From: Streptomyces asoensis
Lineage (GTDB): Bacteria; Actinomycetota; Actinomycetes; Streptomycetales; Streptomycetaceae
Assembly (NCBI RefSeq): GCF_013085465.1
Contig: NZ_CP049838.1
Span: 806,001-870,000 of the forward strand
DNA length: 64,000 bases
Reading direction: 5' to 3'
Part shown: positions 32,180 through 41,097 of the stretch, piece by piece
Layout of the letters: every line of letters begins with the position of its first letter
How positions within the stretch are numbered: the stretch's first letter is position 1
Position numbers and translations under genes: made by a program
Notes under the pieces: model-generated
Database searches by the model: none
The model's input: the letters and a program-made list of their open reading frames with translations, nothing else
Told to the model about the DNA's origin: nothing

Positions 32180-33909
32180 ATCACACCTGGCCGATCAGCA
32201 CCGTCAGTGAAGCGGCACGCGCGCGGATCACCACCGCGCGGGTGGCCGCCGCGTACGGTGTACCGCCGCTGGAACGCACCCGGCTGGCCGCCGCCCTCAG
32301 CGCGCGGCTGCGCCAGTGTCTGACCAAGGGCGGCAGCTGGCAGTTCGTCCTGACGGTGGCCGCGGGCTCGCTGCGGGTCGAGGTCTCCCCCTCCCCCGCC
32401 GACGGCGAGCGGCCGTGGTGCGTCACCGCGCCCTGCCCGGAGCCGGCCGCGGGCCCCGTCTGCGACGCCGTGGCGGGTGACGCGACCGCCCTCTCGGAGG
32501 CCCTGCTCGGCGCCGACGAGGACACCGCCCTGGTGCTGGAGCGACTGGCCGAGCAGGAGGAGCTCGTCGCCTTCCACCGGGAGGAGCTGCACCAGACCAA
32601 CCAGGGTGTGCTGGCACTGCACGCCGAGCTGGACGCCGCCGGACGGGCGCAGCGCGAGGCCTTCGCGGCGGAGCGCGCGGCGCGCCGGGAGGCGGAGGAC
32701 GGCCGGCGCAGGCTGACGTTCCTCGCCGACGCCAGCGCGGCGCTGACGGCCTCGCTCAACCACGAGGAGATCGCCCGCCTGCTGCCCGAGCTGCTGGTGC
32801 CCGAGTACGCCCGCACGGCCGACGTCTGGCTCTTCGACGCCGAGGACGAGCGGGTGTCGTCCGTTCCGCGTGCGGCGGCCGCCGTGATCGCGGCCCGCAC
32901 CGGACGGCCGCAGTACGCGGCCGCGGACCCCGGGGGCCTGCCCGGGGTGGACGACCAGCCGCCGTCGGCGCTGCATCCCGGCCGGTCCCTGCTGTGCGTA
33001 CCGCTGCCGACCCGCAGCGCGCCCCTGGGCGTCGTGACGCTGACCCCGCCCGGCGAGCGCTGGAACCCGGACGACGCCGTCATGCTCGTGGAACTCACCC
33101 GGCGGGCGGGCGGCGCGCTCGACAACGCCCGCCGTTTCGAGCACAACCGGGACATCGCCGAGACCCTCCAGCGCGCCCTGCTGACCGATCTGCCGACCAC
33201 CCCCGGCCTGCGGCTGGCGGCCCGTTACCTGCCGGCGACGTACGGGCTGAACATCGGCGGCGACTGGTACGACGCGTTCCGGCAGCCCGACGGCAGCCTG
33301 ATCACCGTCATCGGCGACGTGACGGGGCACGGGCTGCACGCGGCGGTGATGATGAGCCAGCTGCGCACCGCACTGCGCGCCTACGCCGTGGACGGCGGCA
33401 GCCCGGGCGAGCTGCTGACCCGGCTGCACATGTTCCTGCACCACCTCCAGCCCGACCTGTACGCCACCGCCGTGATCGCCCGCTTCCAGCCCGGCGAGCC
33501 GGTGCTGACGTGGGCGGCGGCGGGTCATCCGCCGCCCGTGCTGCGCGGCCCGGACGGGCGGGTGCGCACCCTGGACGCCAAGCCGGGGGCGATGCTCGGC
33601 ATCCCGCTGCACCAGGAGATCGCCGACCACACGGTGCCGCTGGAGCCGGGGTCCACGCTGGCGCTCTACACCGACGGGCTGGTGGAGCGGCGGGCCCAGG
33701 GCATAGACCCCGGCATCGAGCGGCTGGCGGCGGAGCTCGGGAAGTTCCGTGCCGAGGAGCTGGACGCGGACCTGGACGGCTCCGCGGAGCGCATCCTGGA
33801 ACCGATGCTGAGCGACTCCGAGCGGGACGACGACGTCTGTCTGCTGCTGTGCCACATGGACGGTCAGGCCGGCAGCCACGCCGACAGCCGCGCCCGGCCC
33901 GGGTCCTGA
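32176..33909 (+). CDS. RsbU-type PP2C phosphatase with GAF domain
   Basis: A 577-residue protein: an N-terminal kinase-associated-like region with a coiled coil (ALVLERLAEQEELVAFHREELHQTNQGVLALHAELD), GAF (about 165-330) and SpoIIE/PP2C (about 335-570) with intact NIGGDWYDAF, VIGDVTGHGLHAAVMM, LALYTDGLVERRA and SERDDDVCLLLC. It is the expected output phosphatase activated by RsbT, dephosphorylating a STAS anti-anti-sigma protein. ATG 32176 overlaps the preceding gene by 4 bp. It ends the operon and converges on a MarR gene 7 bp away. Confidence 0.9.
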   Translation: MNHTWPISTVSEAARARITTARVAAAYGVPPLERTRLAAALSARLRQCLTKGGSWQFVLTVAAGSLRVEVSPSPADGERPWCVTAPCPEPAAGPVCDAVAGDATALSEALLGADEDTALVLERLAEQEELVAFHREELHQTNQGVLALHAELDAAGRAQREAFAAERAARREAEDGRRRLTFLADASAALTASLNHEEIARLLPELLVPEYARTADVWLFDAEDERVSSVPRAAAAVIAARTGRPQYAAADPGGLPGVDDQPPSALHPGRSLLCVPLPTRSAPLGVVTLTPPGERWNPDDAVMLVELTRRAGGALDNARRFEHNRDIAETLQRALLTDLPTTPGLRLAARYLPATYGLNIGGDWYDAFRQPDGSLITVIGDVTGHGLHAAVMMSQLRTALRAYAVDGGSPGELLTRLHMFLHHLQPDLYATAVIARFQPGEPVLTWAAAGHPPPVLRGPDGRVRTLDAKPGAMLGIPLHQEIADHTVPLEPGSTLALYTDGLVERRAQGIDPGIERLAAELGKFRAEELDADLDGSAERILEPMLSDSERDDDVCLLLCHMDGQAGSHADSRARPGS

Positions 33910-33916
33910 GGAGCGG

Positions 33917-34408
33917 TCAGCCGTCCGCCGACTCCTCGGATCCCCGGCTCGACGTGTGTGCCTGGTGGAAACCGGAGAGCCCGTGTTCCAGCGCGGTGCG
34001 CTGAGCCGGGGTCATCGCCTCGAACACGGACGCGAGGCGCCGTACGCGGCGCTCGGCGACGTCGGTGAGGAGGCGTTGTCCGTAGACGGTCACCACGAGC
34101 TGTACCTCGCGCCGGTTGCTGGGCTGCACGGTCCGCTCCAGCAGCCCCGCGGCCTCGAGCCGGTCGCAGAGTCGGCTCGCGGTGGGCAGACCGACGCCCA
34201 GGTGCTCGGCCAGGGCCGTCAGATTGAGTTCCGGACGGCTCCTCACCGTCCGCAGCGCCAGCAGCTGCCGCGCGGGCAGCCGGGGTCTGGTCTCCTCCGC
34301 GGCCGTGAGCCAACAGGCCACCAGGCTCTCCACCGCCTCGGCGAGTTGCCCGGCCTGTGTCCGACGACTCTCCCACCGGCCGTCGTCGGAGCCGTCCGCG
34401 CACCACAC
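33917..34408 (-). CDS. MarR family transcriptional regulator
   Basis: A winged-helix regulator of 163 residues with LPARQLLALRTVRSRPELNLTALAEHLGVGLPTASRLCDRLEAAGLLERTVQPSNRREVQLVVTVYG. It is paralogous to 27506-27979. GTG 34408 is preferred because GGAGG lies 9 nt upstream; an in-frame GTG at 34414 would be only 3 nt from it. It is convergent with the stressosome operon and divergent from NDH-2. The target is unknown. Confidence 0.84.
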   Translation of the reverse strand: MWCADGSDDGRWESRRTQAGQLAEAVESLVACWLTAAEETRPRLPARQLLALRTVRSRPELNLTALAEHLGVGLPTASRLCDRLEAAGLLERTVQPSNRREVQLVVTVYGQRLLTDVAERRVRRLASVFEAMTPAQRTALEHGLSGFHQAHTSSRGSEESADG

Positions 34409-34467
34409 CGCCACTATCCTCCGGCCTCCGCGATTGTCATGTACGTCGGCCTACCCGAAGGCAACGG

Positions 34468-34493
34468 GCGTACACAGGCCCATCGGGGGGTAC
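34468..34493 (+). promoter_or_regulatory. Sigma-B-type promoter candidate upstream of NDH-2
   Basis: GCGT (34468-34471), a 16-nt spacer and GGGTAC (34488-34493) match GNNT-N14-16-GGGTA(C/T) exactly. It lies about 150 nt upstream of the NADH dehydrogenase start, leaving a long leader. Confidence 0.42.
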
Positions 34494-34642
34494 GACGGTG
34501 ACCTCAGGAGAAACGTTCGTCTGCATGCCTCGCCCGGCTGGCGGAACCAGTCCGGGCGCGGTGGGATCGATGAGGTGCGAGGCGCCCGCGGGCGGGGCAC
34601 GCGCATGACGTCGGGGCAGACCGCCTGGAGCCGCAGAAAGGG

Positions 34643-36019
34643 ATGGACATCGTGACACGACCCAGGATCCTGGTGGTGGGAGCGGGCTTCGCGGGAGTGG
34701 GGTGCGTTCGACGTCTGGAACGCGCGCTCTCCGCCGCGGAGGCCGACGTCACTCTGGTGACGCCATTCGCCTACCAGCTCTATCTGCCGCTGCTGCCACA
34801 GGTCGCCTCAGGGGTGCTGACGCCCCAGTCGATCGCCGTTTCGCTGCGCCGCAGCAAGAAGTACCGCACCCGGATCATTCCGGGCGGTGCCATCGGCGTG
34901 GACCTCAAGTCGAAGGTCTGCGTCATCCGGACCATCACCGACGAGATCGTCAACGAGCCCTACGACTACATCGTGCTCGCTCCCGGCAGCGTGACGCGCA
35001 CCTTCGACATCCCGGGGCTGACCGAGCACGCCTTCGGGATGAAGACCCTCGCCGAGGCCGCGTACATCCGCGACCACGTCATCAGCCAGCTCGACCTCGC
35101 CGACGCCAGCCACGACCCCGCCGAGCGGACCTCGCGGCTCCAGTTCGTGGTCGTCGGCGGCGGCTATGCCGGCACCGAGACCGCCGCCTGTCTCCAGCTC
35201 CTCACCCACAACGCGGTCAAGCGCTATCCGAACCTGGACCCGAGCCTGATCAAGTGGCATCTGATCGACATCGCGCCGAAGCTGATGCCGGAGCTCGGCG
35301 ACAAGCTCGGCCGCAGTGCGCAGGAGGTGCTGCGCAAGCGGGGCATCGACATCTCGCTGGGCGTGTCCATCGCCAAGGCGGGTCCGGAGGAGGTCACCTT
35401 CACCGACGGGCGGGTGATCCCGACCCGGACCCTGATCTGGACGGCGGGAGTCGTCGCGAGCCCGCTGATCGCGACCCTCGGCGCGGAGACGGTCCGCGGG
35501 CGGCTCGCCGTCACCGCGGAGATGAACCTGCCCGGGAACGACGGGGTGTTCGCGCTCGGGGACGCCGCCGCCGTACCCGACGAGGCCAAGGGCGAGCAGG
35601 GCGCGATCTGCCCGCCGACGGCGCAGCACGCCATGCGGCAGGGCAAGGTCGTCGCCGACAACGTCATCGCAACGCTGCGGGGCCGGGCGATGCGGCCTTA
35701 CGTGCACAAGGACCTCGGTCTGGTCGTCGACCTCGGCGGTACCGACGCCGTCTCCAAGCCGCTCGGCATCGAGCTGCGCGGGCTGCCCGCGCAGGCGGTG
35801 GCCCGCGGCTACCACTGGTCGGCGCTGCGCACGGGGGTGGCCAAGGCGCGGGTGCTGACGAACTGGACGCTCAACGCGGTCGCGGGCGACGATTTCGTAC
35901 GCACCGGCTTCCAGGCGCGCCGGGCGGCGAGGCTGAAGGACTTCGAGTACACGGACAGCTATCTGACGCCCGAGCAGGTGCGGGCGCAGATCGAGGGGCC
36001 CGGGTCGGAGACCGCCTGA
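34643..36019 (+). CDS. Type II NADH dehydrogenase / NAD(P)/FAD-dependent oxidoreductase
   Basis: A 458-residue pyridine-nucleotide disulphide-fold protein. The FAD site ILVVGAGFAGVGCVRRLE is at the N terminus, the NAD(P) site FVVVGGGYAGTETAACLQ near residue 170, and GVFALGDAAAVPDEAKGEQGAICPPTAQHAMRQGKVVADNV near the C terminus. This is the NDH-2 pattern: non-proton-pumping electron transfer from NADH to menaquinone at the membrane. ATG 34643 is given; GTG 34652 has better spacing from GAAAGG. A sigma-B-like promoter upstream suggests stress induction. A FUSC membrane protein gene follows after 29 nt, probably in the same operon. Confidence 0.9.
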   Translation: MDIVTRPRILVVGAGFAGVGCVRRLERALSAAEADVTLVTPFAYQLYLPLLPQVASGVLTPQSIAVSLRRSKKYRTRIIPGGAIGVDLKSKVCVIRTITDEIVNEPYDYIVLAPGSVTRTFDIPGLTEHAFGMKTLAEAAYIRDHVISQLDLADASHDPAERTSRLQFVVVGGGYAGTETAACLQLLTHNAVKRYPNLDPSLIKWHLIDIAPKLMPELGDKLGRSAQEVLRKRGIDISLGVSIAKAGPEEVTFTDGRVIPTRTLIWTAGVVASPLIATLGAETVRGRLAVTAEMNLPGNDGVFALGDAAAVPDEAKGEQGAICPPTAQHAMRQGKVVADNVIATLRGRAMRPYVHKDLGLVVDLGGTDAVSKPLGIELRGLPAQAVARGYHWSALRTGVAKARVLTNWTLNAVAGDDFVRTGFQARRAARLKDFEYTDSYLTPEQVRAQIEGPGSETA

Positions 36020-36048
36020 GGTCGGACCGTGGGAGAGAGTACGGCGGC

Positions 36049-38298
36049 GTGAGGGCGGCGGCACGGTCGTTCGGTGCACGGTGGCGGGATCGGATCGCGG
36101 CGTCCGACCCCGGGCTGCTGCGTCTGGCGGCCGGGTTGCGCACGGTCGGTGCGATCGCCCTCACGCTGGCCGTGCTCTCGCTGCTGGGTGCGGACGTCTC
36201 GCACCTGGTGGCGGGGGCCATCGCCGCGATGGTCGCCACGTTCGCGATCCGGGAGAAGCAGCGCGACCGGCAGGCCGTCACGCTGGCGCTGGGTCTGCCG
36301 GTGGCGTTCGCCTCGATGTCGCTGGCGGCGCTGCTCAGCTCCCGGACGGTGGCGGGTGACGTCTTCTTCGTGGCCCTGATCTTCTGCGCCGTCTACGGCC
36401 GCCGGTTCGGTGACCGGGGCACGGCGCTCGGGCTGGTCGGCTTCCAGGTCTACTTCCTGTCCCTGTTCGTCGGGGTCACCGGAGCGAGCCTGCCGGGGTT
36501 CTACGGGGTGCTGGCCGTCGCCTTCGTGTGCAGTGCGGTGGCGCGCTTCGTGCTGGTGCCGCAGACGCCGGCCGGTATCCTCCAGCGGCTGCGCGGGGCC
36601 TTCCGGGCGCGGCTCGCGCAGTTGCTGGCCGCCCAGCTCGATCTCCTCGACGCCGGTCCGGACGACGTCGAGAAGGCGCTGGCCCATGTGCGCGAGGGCA
36701 CCGCCCGGCTGCACGAGACGGCGATGCTGATCCAGGGCCGGCTGGAGGAGGGCACTCCGGACGAGGCGACGGCCCGACTGGTGCAGCGCCGGATCGCCGA
36801 CGCCGAGATCGCCGCCGAGCGGCTCGGCCTGCTCCTGCTGACCGCCCGCAGCGCCGAACGGGCGGACACCCTGACCATGCACCTGCCGGGCGCGCCACTG
36901 CCGGAGGGCGGCCATCTCCCCGTCCGGGACGAGGCCCTCGCCGCCCTGCGCCGTGATCTGGGTGCCCTGCGGCTGCTGGTCCGGATCCCCGTCGCGGAGG
37001 GCGCGGCCACGGCACACGTCCGCAACCGGCTGCTCGGCTACCGGGACGAGGAGAACCTGCCGAAGGCGTCGCCCGCCGTCCAGGACGTCTTCCGGGGCGT
37101 CGGTGAGGCGGCGCGCGCGGTGCTGGGGTTGCGGATCGCGCTCGACGGGCCGCAGGACGAGTCCGAGGACAGCCCGGAGACGGCGCGCTCCCGCGAGGAA
37201 CTGGACGCGGAGGACGCCGCGATCGGCGGGGGCGAGGGGGACGAAGACTCCGACGCGGCCGGGAAGGAGACGGGGCTGCGGCGGCCGACCACCCGGGCCG
37301 CCGTGCAGGTCGCCGTCGGGTCGTCGCTGGCCATCGTCGGCGGTGAGCTGCTCTCCTCGCACCGCTGGTACTGGGCGGTGCTGACCTGCTGGATCGTGTT
37401 CATCAACACCGCCTCCACCGGGGAGATCCTGGTCAAGGGCTACCGGCGGCTGCTGGGCACCGTGCTCGGGGTGGTCGCCGGCATCCTGCTGGCGGGGCTG
37501 GTCGGGCACCACACGTGGACGGCGTTCGCGGTGGTGCTGCTGTGCGTGTTCGCGATGTTCTACACGGCGCCGCTGTCGTACACGCTGATGTCGTTCTTCG
37601 TGACGGCCGCGCTGGGTGTGCTGTACACGCTGCTGCACACCTACAGCATGTCGGTGCTGGTGCTACGGGTGGAGGAGACCGCGCTCGGGGCGGCCTGCGG
37701 AATCGTCGCGGCGGCGCTGGTGCTGCCGGTGCACACGGACCGGCGTACCAACGAGCTGCTGACGACCGTGCTGGAGCGGCTGACCGATGTCACCGAGGCG
37801 GCCGTGGAGCAGCTGAGCGGCGGTCCCCCGGCCGAGCTGCTGGACCGGGCCCGTGACCTGGACCAGGCACTGGCCGATCTGCGGGCGGCGACGCAGCCCC
37901 TGACGCACCCGGTCACGCCGTTGCGGACCCGGCGGGACACGGCCCGGTACGTCGTCGCGCTGCTCGAGACCTGTGCGTACCACGCGCGGACCCTGGCGGC
38001 CATGGCCGAGCTGCTGCCGACTCAGCGGTCGATCGTGGCGGACCCGGGGCTGCGCCGCGCCGGGCAGCGCATCCGGCACAACATCGGGGCGATCTCCGCG
38101 CGCGTGGCTGGTGAGCGGAGTACCGCCGAGGTGCTGACCGGGCCGAGCATCGCCTCGCTGCTGATGCCCGGCGGGCCGGGAACGCCGCGCTACGGCCGGG
38201 TGACCGACCGCGTGCTGCGCCACCTTCAGCGCCTGGACGAAGCGGTGGTCGGTCTGGCCCGGCCGCTCGGCGTGCCGGTGGCTCCGCCGCCGAAGTGA
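36049..38298 (+). CDS. FUSC family membrane protein (aromatic acid exporter-like)
   Basis: A 749-residue protein with two hydrophobic blocks, about residues 25-185 (LRTVGAIALTLAVLSLLGADVSHL ... FVCSAVARFVLVPQT) and 420-575 (AAVQVAVGSSLAIVGGELLSSHRWYWAVLTCWIVFINT ...), each followed by a charged helical cytoplasmic region. The motif SHRWYWAVLTCWIVF is typical of the second FUSC repeat (YccS/AaeB-like). The function is probably export of organic anions; the substrate is unknown. GTG 36049 follows GGGAGAGAG. Confidence 0.82.
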   Translation: MRAAARSFGARWRDRIAASDPGLLRLAAGLRTVGAIALTLAVLSLLGADVSHLVAGAIAAMVATFAIREKQRDRQAVTLALGLPVAFASMSLAALLSSRTVAGDVFFVALIFCAVYGRRFGDRGTALGLVGFQVYFLSLFVGVTGASLPGFYGVLAVAFVCSAVARFVLVPQTPAGILQRLRGAFRARLAQLLAAQLDLLDAGPDDVEKALAHVREGTARLHETAMLIQGRLEEGTPDEATARLVQRRIADAEIAAERLGLLLLTARSAERADTLTMHLPGAPLPEGGHLPVRDEALAALRRDLGALRLLVRIPVAEGAATAHVRNRLLGYRDEENLPKASPAVQDVFRGVGEAARAVLGLRIALDGPQDESEDSPETARSREELDAEDAAIGGGEGDEDSDAAGKETGLRRPTTRAAVQVAVGSSLAIVGGELLSSHRWYWAVLTCWIVFINTASTGEILVKGYRRLLGTVLGVVAGILLAGLVGHHTWTAFAVVLLCVFAMFYTAPLSYTLMSFFVTAALGVLYTLLHTYSMSVLVLRVEETALGAACGIVAAALVLPVHTDRRTNELLTTVLERLTDVTEAAVEQLSGGPPAELLDRARDLDQALADLRAATQPLTHPVTPLRTRRDTARYVVALLETCAYHARTLAAMAELLPTQRSIVADPGLRRAGQRIRHNIGAISARVAGERSTAEVLTGPSIASLLMPGGPGTPRYGRVTDRVLRHLQRLDEAVVGLARPLGVPVAPPPK

Positions 38299-38316
38299 CG
38301 GCGGGTCCGTCCACGG

Positions 38317-38748
38317 TCAGAAGTCCGTGGACATGTCGCTCGCCGCCGCGATGCCCCGCAGCTCCTCGGTGTCCTGGTGGCGCTGTCGGATGCAGCCGGC
38401 GATCTCGGCGAGACGGGTGGGGTCGGACGCGGTGCCCGCGTCGGTGACCACCCGGACCGGGCCGGTTCCGTCGACGTCTATCTCCACCAGCTGGTTGTCC
38501 AGCCGGCCGGTGACGGCGGTGGCGATGACCAGGGCGGCCTCGTCGCGGATCTCCTGGGGCAGTTGTTGGGTGTCCTGCGGGTCGAGGGCGAAGTCGAGAC
38601 TCTCGGGGGGCTGCTCCTCGAGTGCGCGCAGCGCGGGTGCGACGACCTTCAGCAGCAGCTGGTAGTCCTCGCTGTCCATGCGGACGCGCAGTAGGTCGAG
38701 GTACATGTCCACGGGTCGTCCGTCGCGCGGGAACTCTGATTCGTTCAT
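38317..38748 (-). CDS. Hypothetical acidic protein
   Basis: A 143-residue soluble, acidic protein with no domain I recognise (VDMYLDLLRVRMDSEDYQLLLKVVAPALRALEEQPPESLDFALDPQDTQQLPQEIRDEAALVIATAVTG). It looks helical, with one beta-rich segment (QLVEIDVDGTGPVRVVTDAG). ATG 38748 is chosen; an in-frame ATG at 38769 lies 8 nt after the stop of the upstream DUF1206 gene and could be used by coupling. It is downstream of that membrane protein in a probable two-gene operon and converges on the FUSC gene. Confidence 0.65.
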   Translation of the reverse strand: MNESEFPRDGRPVDMYLDLLRVRMDSEDYQLLLKVVAPALRALEEQPPESLDFALDPQDTQQLPQEIRDEAALVIATAVTGRLDNQLVEIDVDGTGPVRVVTDAGTASDPTRLAEIAGCIRQRHQDTEELRGIAAASDMSTDF

Positions 38749-38776
38749 CTGGTCCGTGTTCCCACGCATCCGGACG

Positions 38777-39613
38777 TCAGACCTTGCGCCAGCGGGCCAT
38801 GGCGAACGAGAACAGTCCGAAGAGCACGAGCCCGGCGGCGACGCAGGCCAGGAGGCCCGGCCCGGCGGGCGTGCCGGCGAAAGAACGCAGTGTGTCGTCG
38901 ATCCCCTTGGCCTCGTTCGGCCGGTACTCGACGGCGGCCCGTACGGCGAAGGCTCCCGCGGCGGCGAACACCACGCCACGGGCGGCGCCGCCGCCCACCC
39001 CGGTGATGTCCACCAGCCGCCGCATGCGCGGGGACATCTCCCCCAGCCGCAGCTTCTTCCGGTAGGAGCGCATGACGGCGCGGGCGCCGATCCACACGCC
39101 CGCCACGATGATCCCCACGCCTCCCGCGCCGACGATCCACTGGCCCCCGGGAAGCTCGAGCGCCCGGGCGGTGACGTCCCGGGACTGCTCGTCACCGGAA
39201 CCGCCTCCGCTGCCCGATCCGGCGGCGAAGGCCAGCACGGAGTAGGCGACGAAGGAGTAGAAGGCGCACCGGACGAACGAGAGCAGCCGCTTCTTGGCGC
39301 TGCGCCCGTCGGCGCCGACTCCGCCGAAGACGACCTCCGACAGCCGCCACAGCGCCATGCCGACCAGTCCGACGCCCAGTGCCCACAGCAGTACGGCGCC
39401 GAACGGCTTCTCCGAGATCTCCGCCAGGGCCCCCTGGCGGTCGGCCTGCTGACTGCCGTCGCCGAAGGCGATCTGTAGCGCCAGCAATCCGACCAGCAGA
39501 TAGATCACACCTCGCGCGGCGAGCCCCGCCTTGGCGGCGCCCTTCGTCACCGAGCCCCGTGCCGCTCGCTCCACCTCGACCCGGCCGTTGCGCGCCAGAG
39601 CACTCGTGTCCAT
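38777..39613 (-). CDS. DUF1206 family membrane protein
   Basis: A 278-residue integral membrane protein built from three related two-helix repeats ([75 protein letters not shown]), the DUF1206 pattern with repeated ARG(V/I)(I/V)Y/F. Function is unknown. ATG 39613 has GGGGAGGG upstream; longer in-frame extensions lack a ribosome site. The neighbours are stress genes. Confidence 0.85.
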   Translation of the reverse strand: MDTSALARNGRVEVERAARGSVTKGAAKAGLAARGVIYLLVGLLALQIAFGDGSQQADRQGALAEISEKPFGAVLLWALGVGLVGMALWRLSEVVFGGVGADGRSAKKRLLSFVRCAFYSFVAYSVLAFAAGSGSGGGSGDEQSRDVTARALELPGGQWIVGAGGVGIIVAGVWIGARAVMRSYRKKLRLGEMSPRMRRLVDITGVGGGAARGVVFAAAGAFAVRAAVEYRPNEAKGIDDTLRSFAGTPAGPGLLACVAAGLVLFGLFSFAMARWRKV

Positions 39614-39710
39614 TTCGCCCTCCCCGAAGTCTCCCCGATTCCTGCGGGATCCGCTTGCCCCGGCTCTCGCCGTACACACGTCCGGCGCTCCTGGACCATG
39701 CCCCGTCCAC

Positions 39711-39756
39711 AAAAGGGCGGCGGGGTGGACGCGGGATCCGGCGCGTCCACCCCGCC
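39711..39756 (-). terminator. Intrinsic terminator after the DUF5133 gene
   Basis: GGCGGGGTGGACGCG (39719-39733) and CGCGTCCACCCCGCC (39742-39756) form a perfect 15-bp stem with an 8-nt loop, 2 nt after the DUF5133 stop codon. On the minus strand the stem is followed by GCCCTTTT (39718-39711), a T-tract rare for this genome. Confidence 0.85.
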
Positions 39757-39758
39757 CG

Positions 39759-40013
39759 TCAGGCGTACACGTGTGGATCTCTGTCGGTCGGCGGCCGTAT
39801 CGCCGCGTCGGCGGCCGACGCCGCCTCGAGCCATTGATGTGCCGTCTCCAGGGCGTGCCTCACGTCGCGCGTGCCGGTGGACACGCACAGCGTGTAGGCG
39901 AGATCACGCGCCTGTGCCTGTGCCTGTGGCGGCGCCTCGGTGGATCCGGGTCGCGTCAGCGCCTCGTACTCCTCGACGAGTCTGCGCAGGACAGCGGGAT
40001 GCGGCATGAGCAT
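39759..40013 (-). CDS. DUF5133 domain-containing protein
   Basis: An 84-residue protein starting MLMPHPAVLRRLVEEYEAL and containing QARDLAYTLCVSTGTRDVRHALETAHQWLEA, the core DUF5133 pattern. ATG 40013 follows AGGAGAAGCAG. It is 43 nt downstream of a sigma-B-type sigma factor gene on the same strand and is followed by a strong intrinsic terminator, so the two probably share a transcript. A relative lies next to glgE at 6054-6353. Function is unknown. Confidence 0.82.
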   Translation of the reverse strand: MLMPHPAVLRRLVEEYEALTRPGSTEAPPQAQAQARDLAYTLCVSTGTRDVRHALETAHQWLEAASAADAAIRPPTDRDPHVYA

Positions 40014-40056
40014 CGGTCTGCTTCTCCTCCGTTCGGAATGGGTGAATGCGGTGCCG

Positions 40057-40875
40057 TCAGCGCAGTGCTTCCTGGCGCACCCGCTCGCAGCTGCGGCTGA
40101 TGAGCCGGGACACGTGCATCTGGGAGATGCCCAGTTGGTCGGCGATCCTGCTCTGTGTCATGTCCTCGAAGAACCGCATGTAGAGGATGGCGCGCTCGCG
40201 TTCCGGCAGCCGGCGCAGGCCCTCCTTGGCGGACTCGCGGTCGACCACGACATCGAAGGAGGAGTCGGAGTCGCCCAGGGTGTCGGCGAGGCTGTAGCCG
40301 TCGTCACCGGCCGAGGTCTCGGCGTCCAGCGAGAGGGTGCTGAAGCTCTCCAGCGCCTCCAGGCCGGCGTTCACCTCGTCCTCGGTGAGCCCGGTGTGGG
40401 TGGCGATGTCGGCCACCGAGGGCTCGGACGCCCCGGGATTCTGGGTGAGTTCCCGGCGGGCGACGCGCACCTTGTTGCGCAGTTCCTGTACCCGGCGGGG
40501 CACGCGCAGCGCCCACATCCGGTCCCGGAAGTGCCGCTTGATCTCACCGGTGATGGTGGGCACGGCATAGCTCTCGAAGGCCCCGCGCTCGGGGTCGAAA
40601 CGGTCGACGGCCTTGACCAGTCCCAGCGCCGCGACCTGCCGCAGGTCCTCGATCGCCTCACCACGGTCGCGGAAGCGACCGGCGATGCGGTGGGCCATGG
40701 GCAGCCAGGCGGTGACGAGCTCGTCGCGTACGGCGTCCCGCTCGGGGCCCTCCTCCAGGGTGACCAGCCGGGCGAACCGGCTCATGGTGTCGGGCGCATC
40801 GGCGTGGGTGCGCCGCAACTGCGCGGTGGCGGGGGCGGATGCGGAAGGACGGCTTGTCGACATGTCGATAGGCAT
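40057..40875 (-). CDS. RNA polymerase sigma factor, SigB/SigF/SigG subfamily
   Basis: A 272-residue sigma factor: LVTAWLPMAHRIAGRFRDRGEAIEDLRQVAALGLVKAVDRFDPERG, YAVPTITGEIKRHFRDRMWALRVPRRVQELRNKVRVARREL, then LPERERAILYMRFFEDMTQSRIADQLGISQMHVSRLISR. It closely matches the sigma factor at 1226-2017. ATG 40875 follows AGGAGAG; a second in-frame ATG (MSTSRPS) is 4 codons in. An RsbW-type kinase gene 222 bp upstream on the same strand is a candidate regulator. Confidence 0.93.
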   Translation of the reverse strand: MPIDMSTSRPSASAPATAQLRRTHADAPDTMSRFARLVTLEEGPERDAVRDELVTAWLPMAHRIAGRFRDRGEAIEDLRQVAALGLVKAVDRFDPERGAFESYAVPTITGEIKRHFRDRMWALRVPRRVQELRNKVRVARRELTQNPGASEPSVADIATHTGLTEDEVNAGLEALESFSTLSLDAETSAGDDGYSLADTLGDSDSSFDVVVDRESAKEGLRRLPERERAILYMRFFEDMTQSRIADQLGISQMHVSRLISRSCERVRQEALR

Positions 40876-41097
40876 GCGGTATCGCTCTCCTGAACGGTGG
40901 TTTCAGGGACTGGCGACGAGAACTCCTGCCGTCCGGAGCGCGTGCGGCGCCCCGGAGCGGACAACTCGCTCCCGTCGGCGCGCCTCCGGTCCGAAGCACG
41001 AACCTCCGTCTGCCCTGCCCCTGGAGGTACAAACTCCGCCTGCGCGAAAGGCGTTCACAGGTTCGCGGTCCACGTCCCGGACCGGTCGGCGCCGGGG

